In this document: one piece after another, positions 56,545 to 64,000 of the stretch
How positions within the stretch are numbered: the first letter of the stretch is position 1
How the letters are laid out: the number at the start of each line of letters is the position of its first letter
From: Ureibacillus xyleni
Lineage (GTDB): Bacteria; Bacillota; Bacilli; Bacillales_A; Planococcaceae
Direction of reading: 5' to 3'
Assembly: GCF_900217795.1 (NCBI RefSeq)
Contig: NZ_OBMQ01000015.1
Location: 35,837-99,836, forward strand
DNA length: 64,000 nucleotides
Position numbers and translations under genes: made by a program
The notes under the pieces: model-generated
The model's input: only the letters and a program-made list of their open reading frames with translations
Told to the model about the DNA's origin: nothing
Database searches by the model: none

Positions 56545-56739
56545 TTAACTTCCGAAGAAACTACCAGAGCTAAAGAAACTTTTTGAACTGAAGAAACCAG
56601 AGCGACTTTTATAGCTTTTTTTATAATGTTTATGGCCGTAATAGTTGTGTTTATTAGAATATTTCCTTTTACTGCTACTAGAATAGCGACGTTTACTGTG
56701 GCTTCCACCAAACAAGCTTTTTAAAAATTTTTCTAACAT
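56545..56739 (-). CDS. Ser/Lys/Tyr-rich small protein, kinase partner
   Basis: A 64-residue protein with 18 serines, many Lys/Arg/Tyr/His and Phe in clusters such as SKRRYSSSSKRKYS and GFFSSKSFFSSGSFF. AGAGGATTG precedes ATG. It is directly upstream of a protein kinase gene (2-nt gap), so it may be that kinase's substrate. Composition resembles CotG-like spore coat proteins, known elsewhere to be phosphorylated by the coat kinase CotH. I recognise no family; the role is inference. Confidence 0.65.
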   Translation of the reverse strand: MLEKFLKSLFGGSHSKRRYSSSSKRKYSNKHNYYGHKHYKKSYKSRSGFFSSKSFFSSGSFFGS

Positions 56740-56830
56740 CCAATCAATCCTCTCTAAAATGAATAAACCGAAATAATCCTACTAATAATTTATTATACGA
56801 TTCAAAATAATAGAAGTTTCAAAAATAAAT

Positions 56831-56875
56831 GTACCGGGTACAGAAACAATTCAGAATTGTTTCTGTACCCGGTAC
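56831..56875. repeat. 45-bp perfect palindrome
   Basis: A 22-bp arm (56831-56852, starting GTACCGGGTACAG) is repeated inverted at 56854-56875 around one central base. It lies downstream of the symporter gene and could end its message, but there is no T-tract directly after it on the minus strand; its size and perfection suggest a mobile or intergenic palindromic element. Confidence 0.85.
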
Positions 56876-56883
56876 GTTAAAAA

Positions 56884-58536
56884 TTAGTCTTCCATATATA
56901 CTTCGCCGTCTTTGTATGTCATTTGTTCTGGGTAGCGTAAGTTAATAACGGCATCTTGAATTTCTTGTGAAGGTGGTTTCGTTGCTAGGGATACGATGAT
57001 ATTTGTAGCAAATGCAGCAATTGCACCAAACACGCCGGCACCTGTATCGATAATACCTAAGATTGTAAATCCTCCATATTTAGCTGCAAAGATGTAGGAT
57101 AATGTTACAGCTAAACCAACAAGTAAACCAGCAATTAGTCCTTGTGCATTAGCTCGTTTCCACCATACCCCAAGTACTAAGGCAGGGAAGAATGTACCTG
57201 TTGCGATTGCAAATGCCCAAGCAACAATTTGAGTAATTGCACCCGGTGGATCAAGCGCAACGAGACCAGCAAATAATGTTGCAATAACGATTGTTATACG
57301 ACCAACTTTTAGACGTTGTTTGTCAGTTGCATCTGGTTTTAAAATTCGGTAATAAATATCATGTGCAAATGCTGATGAAATGGCGATTAGTAAACCACCC
57401 GCTGTAGATAAAGCTGCAGCCATCGCACCTGCTGCTACTAAACCAATAACAAAGATTCCTAGATTTGCAATTTCAGGAGTTGCCATTACGACAATATCGT
57501 TCGCAATTATTAATTCATTCCATTGAAGAATACCATCACCACTAGTATCCGCTACTTTTAATAAACCAGTATCTACCCAAGTTTTTGTCCAAGCAGGAAG
57601 TTCAGCAATTTTACTACCAGCCACTTGTGTCATTAAAATGAAGCGTGAGAAAGCAGCATAAGCAGGTGCAGAGAAGTATAATAACGCGATGAATAATAGT
57701 GCCCAAGCTCCTGACCAACGCGCAGCCTTCATTGTAGATACTGTATAGAATCGAGCAATTACGTGTGGAAGTCCTGCTGTACCAGCCATTAATGTAAACA
57801 TAAGAGCAAGGAATTGCCACTTAGTACCTTTTTCAAAAGGAGCAAAATACTCAGAAAGCCCGAGTTCACGATCTAGCTCACCAAGTTTTCCTACAATATC
57901 TCCGTAAGATAACCATGGGAGAGGGTTACCTGTAATTTGTAACGACATGAAGACAACTGGAACAAGGTATGCAACAATTAATACAATGTATTGTGCTACT
58001 TGAGTCCATGTAATCCCTTTCATTCCGCCGAACGCTGCATAAATAGCAATTAAAACTACGCCAATCATTGTTCCAAGTTTCGCATCAATTTCAAATAATC
58101 TTCCAATAACTACACCAGAACCTGATAATTGGCCGATTGAGTATGTGAAACTAATAATCATCGTACAAATTGCCGCAATGATAAGTGCTGTATTACTTTT
58201 AAAGCGGTCACCGATAAATTCAGGAACTGTATAACTTCCTGACTTTCTTAACTGAGGTGCAAGTAGGAACGTTAAAAGCAAGTATCCTCCTGTCCACCCC
58301 ATAATATATGCTAATCCATCGTAGCCTAGCATCATAATTGTACCGGCCATACCGATGAAGGAAGCCGCACTCATCCAATCGGCACCAATCGCCATACCGT
58401 TATAAATTGGAGGTACACCACGACCAGCAACATAGAAATCGGACGTTTCTTTTGCTTTATTATAGACAGCAATGAAAATATACAAAGCAAACGTAGCTAA
58501 AATGATCGCCAACGATGTTATAAATTGTGTATCCAA
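56884..58536 (-). CDS. Sodium:solute symporter, acetate/carboxylate type (VC_2705-like)
   Basis: A 550-residue SSS-family symporter with about thirteen helices: SDFYVAGRGVPPIYNGMAIGADWMS near residue 35 is the family start, split by the first helices, and LPHVIARFYTV near 260 is typical of acetate permease ActP. Between helices, about residues 315-330, sits ADTSGDGILQWNE, an EF-hand-like loop. The C-terminus is soluble. Coupled to Na+, importing acetate or a similar carboxylate. Preceded by a DUF4212 small subunit, 30 bp away, as expected for this subfamily. Confidence 0.9.
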   Translation of the reverse strand: MDTQFITSLAIILATFALYIFIAVYNKAKETSDFYVAGRGVPPIYNGMAIGADWMSAASFIGMAGTIMMLGYDGLAYIMGWTGGYLLLTFLLAPQLRKSGSYTVPEFIGDRFKSNTALIIAAICTMIISFTYSIGQLSGSGVVIGRLFEIDAKLGTMIGVVLIAIYAAFGGMKGITWTQVAQYIVLIVAYLVPVVFMSLQITGNPLPWLSYGDIVGKLGELDRELGLSEYFAPFEKGTKWQFLALMFTLMAGTAGLPHVIARFYTVSTMKAARWSGAWALLFIALLYFSAPAYAAFSRFILMTQVAGSKIAELPAWTKTWVDTGLLKVADTSGDGILQWNELIIANDIVVMATPEIANLGIFVIGLVAAGAMAAALSTAGGLLIAISSAFAHDIYYRILKPDATDKQRLKVGRITIVIATLFAGLVALDPPGAITQIVAWAFAIATGTFFPALVLGVWWKRANAQGLIAGLLVGLAVTLSYIFAAKYGGFTILGIIDTGAGVFGAIAAFATNIIVSLATKPPSQEIQDAVINLRYPEQMTYKDGEVYMED

Positions 58537-58566
58537 AAATCATCCCCCTTTATTTCGAATTCACCT

Positions 58567-58872
58567 TTAATGATCTACTGTTGTATTCCTACCAATCTCT
58601 TCATTTCTCTTATCATCAATGCCGTACTTTTTGTCAATTTTGTCCCCAACAAATGCATTAACAAAAAGTAAAATTATAAAAACTGCTAATGCCCCTTGAG
58701 CTCCCATAAAATAGTGGAATGGGAATCCGTTAAAATAAACATTACTTAGTGGCTCAGCAAATAATACAACTCCGTAAGAAACGATTGCCCAAATGATAAA
58801 ATAGATGACCATATAGGTATTTTTCTCACGGAAATATGCATCCGCCTTAATTTTATCAATCTTTTTCACCAT
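58567..58872 (-). CDS. DUF4212 small subunit of symporter
   Basis: A 101-residue protein with two membrane helices (about 22-40 and 58-75), the arrangement of the sodium/substrate symporter small subunit (DUF4212). KADAYFREKNTYMVIYFIIW is the family start. AGGGGTGAA precedes ATG. It is immediately upstream of the large symporter, with which it forms a complex in this family. A 24-bp palindrome sits about 98 nt before its start. Confidence 0.88.
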   Translation of the reverse strand: MVKKIDKIKADAYFREKNTYMVIYFIIWAIVSYGVVLFAEPLSNVYFNGFPFHYFMGAQGALAVFIILLFVNAFVGDKIDKKYGIDDKRNEEIGRNTTVDH

Positions 58873-58969
58873 TTCACCCCTGTTCTAAATTTCCCCAATC
58901 TACAAAAGTTACAGATTACAATAATAAAATGCTGTAGCTTTTCCTCCTTTGATAAAAATTTATATATTG

Positions 58970-58993
58970 CTTTGACTCATAAATGAGACAAAG
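58970..58993. promoter_or_regulatory. Palindrome upstream of symporter operon
   Basis: CTTTG-a-CTCAT (58970-58980), AA, ATGAG-a-CAAAG (58983-58993): eleven-base arms with one mismatched pair. It stands about 100 nt upstream of the small-subunit start, a suitable place for an operator. The remaining sequence to 59093 shows nothing else. Confidence 0.45.
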
Positions 58994-59093
58994 AAATCAC
59001 CAAGGTTAACGAAGGTTAAAGGAAATAATTTAATAGCTGTGAGTTAGATGGAAAGCTGATAATTTGTCCAAAAACAAAAATTCGGGGAATGAG

Positions 59094-59276
59094 CTATTGT
59101 AGACTAAAGATAAATTTTACAGTTTCAATAAGTGGGGCTGGAACAAGGATAATTTCTACTACAATATAGACTACGATCACCACTACTGGCACTAGTAATA
59201 ATACGAATCGTTTTTTCCATAATGCAATAGTAAGACAAATGAGAGTAATTAAGAGAAAAAAGTACTGAATGTCCAT
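59094..59276 (-). CDS. Small membrane protein, 60 aa
   Basis: A 60-residue protein with two hydrophobic helices (about 4-20 and 23-48), Val/Ile/Leu-rich, basic KKR between. AAAAGGAGG lies only two bases before ATG, short but strong. Not recognised. It could be a stand-alone small membrane protein; it lies upstream of, but 220 bp from, the symporter operon. Confidence 0.5.
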   Translation of the reverse strand: MDIQYFFLLITLICLTIALWKKRFVLLLVPVVVIVVYIVVEIILVPAPLIETVKFIFSLQ

Positions 59277-59471
59277 AACCTCCTTTTCCTGTGATTATCA
59301 TATTTTTTTTTTTTAAAACTTATGTATAAAAACTTCACAATATTATCAATTTTATAAGAAAAGTTTGTCTAAAGTGATATGTAGATAGTAATAATATTGG
59401 AGAGTAATTTATCGTTTTACCATCTAAACTTGAAAATATTCCGGGATGAAAGAAACATTTTATTTAAAACA

Positions 59472-59506
59472 AAAGACCTTCTACATTCATTTGTAGAAAG
59501 GTCTTT
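59472..59506. terminator. Terminator downstream of unknown 233-aa gene
   Basis: AAAGACCTTCTACA / TGTAGAAAGGTCTTT stem (one bulge) just after the stop codon; T-tract on the minus strand. Confidence 0.85.
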
Positions 59507-59515
59507 AAACTGAAT

Positions 59516-60217
59516 TTAAATAATATATTCCATAAAGTATTCAGCCATTTTTGGTAGGGGAATCTGTAGCTTCATCATAAGAGCAACACAGTTTGCAAGG
59601 ATTATTTCAGACCCTTCCGAATGCTCTAATTGAATCCCATATTCTGATTCGATGAAATTTGCAAACTCCCATTTCTTCAATGAATTACATTTTTCTCCTC
59701 GATAATAACTATCCATTTCTAAATAGAGATTATCAAAAAACTCCTCGAACAGATCACTCCGCCTAATAAGTTGCTGATAAATATTATCTTGAATGGGTGC
59801 CTTTGATGCATATATATCATGTGCAACAATTTGAATAATATCTTCAACATCAATATACTCACTTGTTGTCTCCTCGATTTTCCATACTGAGGTAGTGAAT
59901 AATGGGTGCGAATCAAGGGTTATAATATTTTCCAGTTTTTTACGAAGGAATTTCTTAAAAACAACTCCTTCTTCACGGACAAATAGTACTTCATACTGGA
60001 ATGTCGTATCGAGATTAGAAGAATTGGATTCTTCTAAAATCGCATAACTTTCACCATAAAGAGTATCAATATACATTTGAATTGGTTCAAACTCGTAATA
60101 AATATTCCGATCAACTCTATGACCAAAATATTTTAAATACACATCTTGGACATCCTCTTTACTAGGATTAACAAGACAAAGACTGTACTTTTCTTTTGAA
60201 ATAACAAATTGAAGCAA
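59516..60217 (-). CDS. Hypothetical protein, 233 aa
   Basis: Not recognised. Acidic, soluble, without signal peptide or membrane segment; many aromatic residues. TTG start (60217) behind AGAAGGAGC. Monocistronic, with its own terminator. No motif clear enough to suggest an activity; the low GC and lack of neighbours give no further hint. Confidence 0.6.
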   Translation of the reverse strand: MLQFVISKEKYSLCLVNPSKEDVQDVYLKYFGHRVDRNIYYEFEPIQMYIDTLYGESYAILEESNSSNLDTTFQYEVLFVREEGVVFKKFLRKKLENIITLDSHPLFTTSVWKIEETTSEYIDVEDIIQIVAHDIYASKAPIQDNIYQQLIRRSDLFEEFFDNLYLEMDSYYRGEKCNSLKKWEFANFIESEYGIQLEHSEGSEIILANCVALMMKLQIPLPKMAEYFMEYII

Positions 60218-60481
60218 GAATTCAGCTCCTTCTAAGTTGTTAAGGACAAAATCGAAAAGGTGGGCAATCGAAAAAGCATGGTCGTTAAATGATATTCATA
60301 AAAATACATATTATTCGTAAAACTATTGATTTCGTTGTGCTAAGAAGGGCTTAGGCAATATACCAAAACATAGTGAGTAGGAAAAATTTCCAATATTATA
60401 TAGGGATGTACAACCTACACGGGCACCTCCTTTTTCACATAGATTGTAGGTAGTTTAAAAAGAAAGGAGGATTTGAGGCTA

Positions 60482-60907
60482 GTGTATCCTTTTAATTTCG
60501 ATGATGATCGATTTGATGAATCCCCACGCCGTAGAAGACGCCAACCTGGATTCCCTGGAGGAGGGCAAGGGCAATTTCCTGGTTTCCCAGGCGGGGGTCA
60601 ACCACCGTTTGGAATGCCGGGTGGAGGTATGGGGCAAATGCAACCTCCAACAGCACCACCACCAAGTTTTACACCGCAAATGTCTACATTCCAACAACAA
60701 GAATTTTCCCGCCGTGGTGGAGTAGGCGGAATTAGACGTTGTATGTTCCGAAACACATTTATTTGGATGAGAAATGGAAATGCATTCTGGTTCTTCCCAA
60801 TGCTTGTTTCAGGTAACCAAATCGTCGGTTTCCGATGGAGAGGAAATAGAGGTTGGGTGTTTGACTCAATCAACCGAAATAACATCATGTTCTTCCAATG
60901 CTACTAA
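60482..60907 (+). CDS. Gly/Pro-rich protein with conserved aromatic C-terminal domain
   Basis: About 141 residues. The N-terminal half is Gly/Pro/Gln-rich with an Arg cluster (PRRRRR) and repeats of FPGGGQ and PGGGMG; the C-terminal 60 residues, RRCMFRNTFIWMRNGNAFWF and on to the end, are rich in Trp/Phe/Arg and look folded. AAAGGAGG lies 11 nt before GTG 60482 and only 2 nt before TTG 60473, so the start is uncertain. Such Gly/Pro proteins are common in the spore or cell surface of Bacillales; role unknown. No signal peptide. Confidence 0.6.
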   Translation: MYPFNFDDDRFDESPRRRRRQPGFPGGGQGQFPGFPGGGQPPFGMPGGGMGQMQPPTAPPPSFTPQMSTFQQQEFSRRGGVGGIRRCMFRNTFIWMRNGNAFWFFPMLVSGNQIVGFRWRGNRGWVFDSINRNNIMFFQCY

Positions 60908-60927
60908 TACGCTATTAGGGAGAAATC

Positions 60928-60967
60928 AATACACCTTCGTTAATAAACTTAACGAAGGTGTATTTTA
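60928..60967 (+). terminator. Terminator of Gly/Pro-rich gene
   Basis: AATACACCTTCGTTAA (60928-60943) / TTAACGAAGGTGTATT (60949-60964), 16-bp perfect stem, T tail. Confidence 0.92.
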
Positions 60968-61255
60968 TTTGCTATTTAATATAGTTGGTGACGAAGGACA
61001 AAACATCAGGAGGACCCAACTAAAACGGTGTTCATATTCATATCACTAGTGACAAAACATATTATCACACGAGAAAGGGGAGAGATTTAGTTTGTAAAAA
61101 CACCCATATTTTAGGGGGCGGTAAAGATTTGTACAAAGTATGGTTTTTTGTTAGATTGAATATAGTTTTATACATAGAGGATATATAGCAGATAACTTGA
61201 GTACAAAATAAATTTGTGGGTAAATAATAATCACACTGATAGAAAGGGGTTTTGT
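60968..61255. other. Intergenic region before UPF0316 gene
   Basis: About 290 bp after the terminator. AT-rich; no reading frame with good ribosome site beyond a 19-codon TTG frame near 61128. Likely the promoter region of the next gene; no recognised regulatory motif. Confidence 0.45.
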
Positions 61256-61798
61256 ATGACTAACATATTATTAATATTATTACTTCAACTGGTTTATGTA
61301 CCGCTACTAACGTTAAGAACGATATTTTTAGTGAAAAATTTAACGTTATTTGCAGCGATATTTGGGATATTAGAAATGTTGATTTACGTTTTTGGCCTGT
61401 CCTTAGTCTTTAATGGAGATCAAAGTTTATTAGCGATGGTAGTTTACGCAGTAGGATTTGGATTGGGCATGTTTTTAGGAACGAAAATTGAGAATAAATT
61501 AGCAATTGGGTATGTTTATATAACAATCAATACACAAATGAAAAATCAAGAGCTCATTGATACATTGCGTACAAATGGATTTGCTATCACAACCTATGTA
61601 GGAGAGGGTAGAGATAGTGAACGGTTTAAATATGAAATTTTAGCAAAACGAAATCGAGAAAAAGAACTATTTGCTTTAGTTGAATCAATTGAACCAAAGG
61701 CATTTATCATCTCCTACGAACCAAAATCCTTTAAAGGTGGCTTCCTAGTAGATCGAATGAAAAAGCAAGCAAGAGAATTTAATAAAAGAGGGTTTTAG
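61256..61798 (+). CDS. UPF0316 (DUF2179) membrane protein
   Basis: A 180-residue protein with three N-terminal membrane helices (about 4-22, 30-50, 58-75) and a C-terminal soluble DUF2179 domain (about 85-175). VPLLTLRTIFLVKNLTLFAA near residue 15 is typical of the UPF0316 family. ATG 61256 follows GAAAGGGG and is preferred to 61214. Function unknown in the family. Single gene with a terminator. Confidence 0.88.
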   Translation: MTNILLILLLQLVYVPLLTLRTIFLVKNLTLFAAIFGILEMLIYVFGLSLVFNGDQSLLAMVVYAVGFGLGMFLGTKIENKLAIGYVYITINTQMKNQELIDTLRTNGFAITTYVGEGRDSERFKYEILAKRNREKELFALVESIEPKAFIISYEPKSFKGGFLVDRMKKQAREFNKRGF

Positions 61799-61840
61799 TT
61801 ATTTTTGATAGTGGGTACTAAAACCCCAAAATAATTTTGA

Positions 61841-61876
61841 AAAAACTGCATCTCTTTAAAAGAGAATGCAGTTTTT
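61841..61876. terminator. Bidirectional terminator UPF0316 / SpoIID-like
   Basis: AAAAACTGCAT (61841-61851) / ATGCAGTTTTT (61866-61876) with inner CTCTTT/AAGAG pairing; convergent genes. Confidence 0.88.
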
Positions 61877-61879
61877 TAG

Positions 61880-64000
61880 TTATCTTATTATATTGATATA
61901 TTTGGCGTAAACATAGCCTTTCTTTTGACCATATTGAATGTAATACCAAGAACCTGTTTTGTTCAAAATAAGTACAGTGTTATCCGTTTGGAGCTTACCT
62001 AAAGAAGTAGAATTGGTAGAAGCTTTTTGTCGAATGAATACGTTGGAACCATTAATTTTACCAACATATCTTTTAGCAACTGAAAAATTATGTGTTCTTG
62101 TTGATTTGTTTCCAGCAACATCTTCTGCAACCACTAATAAAGTATAGGAACCGTTAGCTATATTTGAGACATTCCATAAAGCTGTTTGTTTTCCGATAGA
62201 TTTTTCAGTATTATTTTCGATTTGTTTTACAATAGCTCCTTTGGCATTCTTCACATAGACAGAAACCATAGCTGCTTCATCCATCGTATAACTTAATGTT
62301 ACATTTTTTTTGCTATTTTTATAAGTTGTCCCAATATTAGTGATAGCGGGAGCCTTTTCATCTTTTGGTATATTTAATGTGTATTTATGAATTGCAGATG
62401 AAACATTACCAGCTAAATCCGTTGTAATAATTCCAAAGGTATATGTTCCGTTTCCAATAGAGGAAACATCCCAAGGTACCACATATTTTCCCGGTGCTTG
62501 CTCTAATTTTTTCATAAAATATTGTAATATTACACCATTTGAATCTTTTATATAAATTGACGTGTTAACAGTTTCATTAATTGCATAAGTTAATGTCACC
62601 TTTTTTGAAGCATCGTAACTTGAAGAAATTTCACTAATAATAGGTACAGTACGGTCTACGTTGTCATCAACATCTGTTCCACTACCGATTTCCCCGATTG
62701 GTTGTTTAATAGGCTCCATTGGGGATGGACTAGAAGTTTTTATTGAAGGTTCATAAACTTTTACAATTGATATGCCTGTATAATAAAACTTCAAAATCTC
62801 AGCATAGGTTTTGCCGCCGTTTTCAGCCATTTTCTGTGCTCCCCATTGGCTCATCCCTACACCATGTCCGTCTCCGCGACCTGTAACTTGTACTATATTG
62901 GAATCTGTTTTAACTTCATCTACAAGATAACTCAACATAACACGATTCCCAATCATTGCACGAATTCTTGAAGAGTTCACGTTTGAATAGGAGACGCGTT
63001 GAGGCACTAACTTCCCAGTAGTATCTACTAAATCTTTAACTAAAAATTCAACAGTAATCGTACCGTTTTTAACACGACCACCTGAACCAGGATTAGAGAG
63101 TGCAAAAGTAGGGATTGCGGTAATTTTTATATCTTTATTTGCATATCCATTATTGTTTAACCAAGCTTTAATATTTGAAGCGATTAACGGATCAGCTTCT
63201 TTTGTAGAAGCCCACCATGTTGAAGACTTCGATAAATCTAATTTAGTTAAATCGATTTGTGTTTTATTAAAAGAATAATTCCATACAAATTTTGGGTCAT
63301 AATTGTCTTCCTTAATTGTTAGGTAAGGTACTTGTGTATTTCCCCAAGCATTTGCATTACTTTCTGTCATACCACCGTTACTAGAAGAATATACAGCATC
63401 GATTAAACGACCATTATAATGAAGAACTTCTCCTTTAGTTTCGTCTACAGCTTTTGTTGTATTAGGTGTCCATACGTAACCACCATAAACTTGATAGGAA
63501 ATTGTGTCGTTAATAATTCCACGATTGAGGTAGCTTGTTGCATATGTTCGGGCAGCAACTGCTTGTGTTTTTAAAGCTTCAACATTCCAAGATGGATACA
63601 TTTCAATTGGAACAACGCCCTTTAAATAATCTTCCATATAAACTGAATTTATTGGTCGAACGTAACTGTTTTCAACAATAAAATCAAAACTTCCTAAATA
63701 CGGACGATTGTTTATGGAAAGTTGACTTGTTGGAGAATTTGGCTTAACAGAAAAAGTTTGATATGAACCTAACAATGTACCATTTTTATATAAAGATAGT
63801 TTTCCACTAACTTGTTTTAATGTATAAGTTTCATTAGCCTTTAACACAACATTTTCATCGCTCGTTAAATAGTCACCATTTGGCTTTAAAGAAATCTCGG
63901 TTTTATTTCCTAAATAGTTCACTAATTTTACTTTTACAATCGGTTCACTTTCCTGCGCATTACTTTGTGAAATCGGAAGTAATGATAGACACATAGCTAG
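61880..64000 (-). CDS. SpoIID/LytB-domain protein with SH3 domain (5' end off window)
   Basis: At least 706 residues; the N-terminus runs off the right edge. The visible start is the end of a signal peptide (LSLLPISQSNAQ). The SpoIID domain follows (about 100-420: YLKGVVPIEMYPSWNVEALK, AVAARTYATSYL, GHGVGMSQWGAQKMA), then two FlgD-like Ig-type repeats (about 450-545 and 548-640) and a C-terminal bacterial SH3 domain (about 645-704). SpoIID proteins are lytic transglycosylases that cut denuded glycan strands; the SH3 and Ig domains suggest a LytB-like wall-bound enzyme. The Met at 63994 is probably not the start. Confidence 0.9.
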   Translation of the reverse strand, partial: LAMCLSLLPISQSNAQESEPIVKVKLVNYLGNKTEISLKPNGDYLTSDENVVLKANETYTLKQVSGKLSLYKNGTLLGSYQTFSVKPNSPTSQLSINNRPYLGSFDFIVENSYVRPINSVYMEDYLKGVVPIEMYPSWNVEALKTQAVAARTYATSYLNRGIINDTISYQVYGGYVWTPNTTKAVDETKGEVLHYNGRLIDAVYSSSNGGMTESNANAWGNTQVPYLTIKEDNYDPKFVWNYSFNKTQIDLTKLDLSKSSTWWASTKEADPLIASNIKAWLNNNGYANKDIKITAIPTFALSNPGSGGRVKNGTITVEFLVKDLVDTTGKLVPQRVSYSNVNSSRIRAMIGNRVMLSYLVDEVKTDSNIVQVTGRGDGHGVGMSQWGAQKMAENGGKTYAEILKFYYTGISIVKVYEPSIKTSSPSPMEPIKQPIGEIGSGTDVDDNVDRTVPIISEISSSYDASKKVTLTYAINETVNTSIYIKDSNGVILQYFMKKLEQAPGKYVVPWDVSSIGNGTYTFGIITTDLAGNVSSAIHKYTLNIPKDEKAPAITNIGTTYKNSKKNVTLSYTMDEAAMVSVYVKNAKGAIVKQIENNTEKSIGKQTALWNVSNIANGSYTLLVVAEDVAGNKSTRTHNFSVAKRYVGKINGSNVFIRQKASTNSTSLGKLQTDNTVLILNKTGSWYYIQYGQKKGYVYAKYINIIR

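Overview
The window looks like ordinary chromosome of a low-GC, endospore-forming Gram-positive rod. Most transcription units have strong AGGAGG-type ribosome sites, TTG and GTG starts are common, intrinsic terminators are abundant, and protein types (SpoIID, YpsA, YugN, RocR/SigL, KatA, bacterial NOS, YhgE/Pip, SLH surface protein) are those of Bacillales. I infer a Planococcaceae-type relative of Lysinibacillus/Solibacillus, from gene content only. No rRNA, tRNA, CRISPR array, intact insertion sequence or prophage was seen.

Layout. 1-5.4 kb: a 66-bp tandem repeat, a permuted papain-like hydrolase, an unknown helical protein, an AEC permease and catalase. 5.8-12.4 kb: SLC13/TrkA-C permease, NO synthase oxygenase, membrane-anchored Mrr-like nuclease, CynX-like MFS and LysP. 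12.5-15.5 kb: an unknown protein and the guanine-riboswitch xpt-pbuX operon. 15.6-21.2 kb: a 52-bp palindromic tandem repeat, a PfkB-type sugar kinase, a TetR/YhgE pair sharing an apparent operator, and fumC behind a strong Fur-box match. 21.5-26.8 kb: ypsA, rocD, rocR, sigL, a complete sigma-54 arginine/ornithine control module with two perfect 15-bp palindromes and a -24/-12 promoter. 26.8-40.5 kb: small unknown genes, acetyltransferases, erythromycin-esterase-like protein, MFS pumps, MenC-like enolase-superfamily enzyme, an FG-GAP-like protein, an MccF-like peptidase and a usp-SulP operon. 40.6-42.4 kb: a resolvase-like protein lacking the usual catalytic serine and decayed Tad/Flp pilus remnants. 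42.4-50.8 kb: TPP-riboswitch thiC, Fe-ADH, SDR/TetR and two ABC half-transporters. 51-64 kb: SLH protein, PAS-GGDEF-EAL-PilZ protein, a protein kinase preceded by a Ser/Lys/Tyr-rich small protein, an acetate-type symporter with its small subunit, a Gly/Pro-rich protein, and the edge-truncated SpoIID/LytB protein.

How genes work together: xpt-pbuX (xanthine salvage), rocD-rocR-sigL (arginine/ornithine catabolism under sigma-54), tetR-yhgE (self-contained regulon), symporter plus DUF4212 subunit (carboxylate uptake), and usp-SulP (co-transcribed). Strongest second-look items: the RocR/sigma-54 architecture, the TetR/YhgE twin operators, the Fur box ahead of fumC, the exactly periodic intergenic repeat arrays (66, 52 and 21 bp), the kinase with its possible substrate, and the tad remnant. 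I found no convincing wholly new defence or biosynthetic system.
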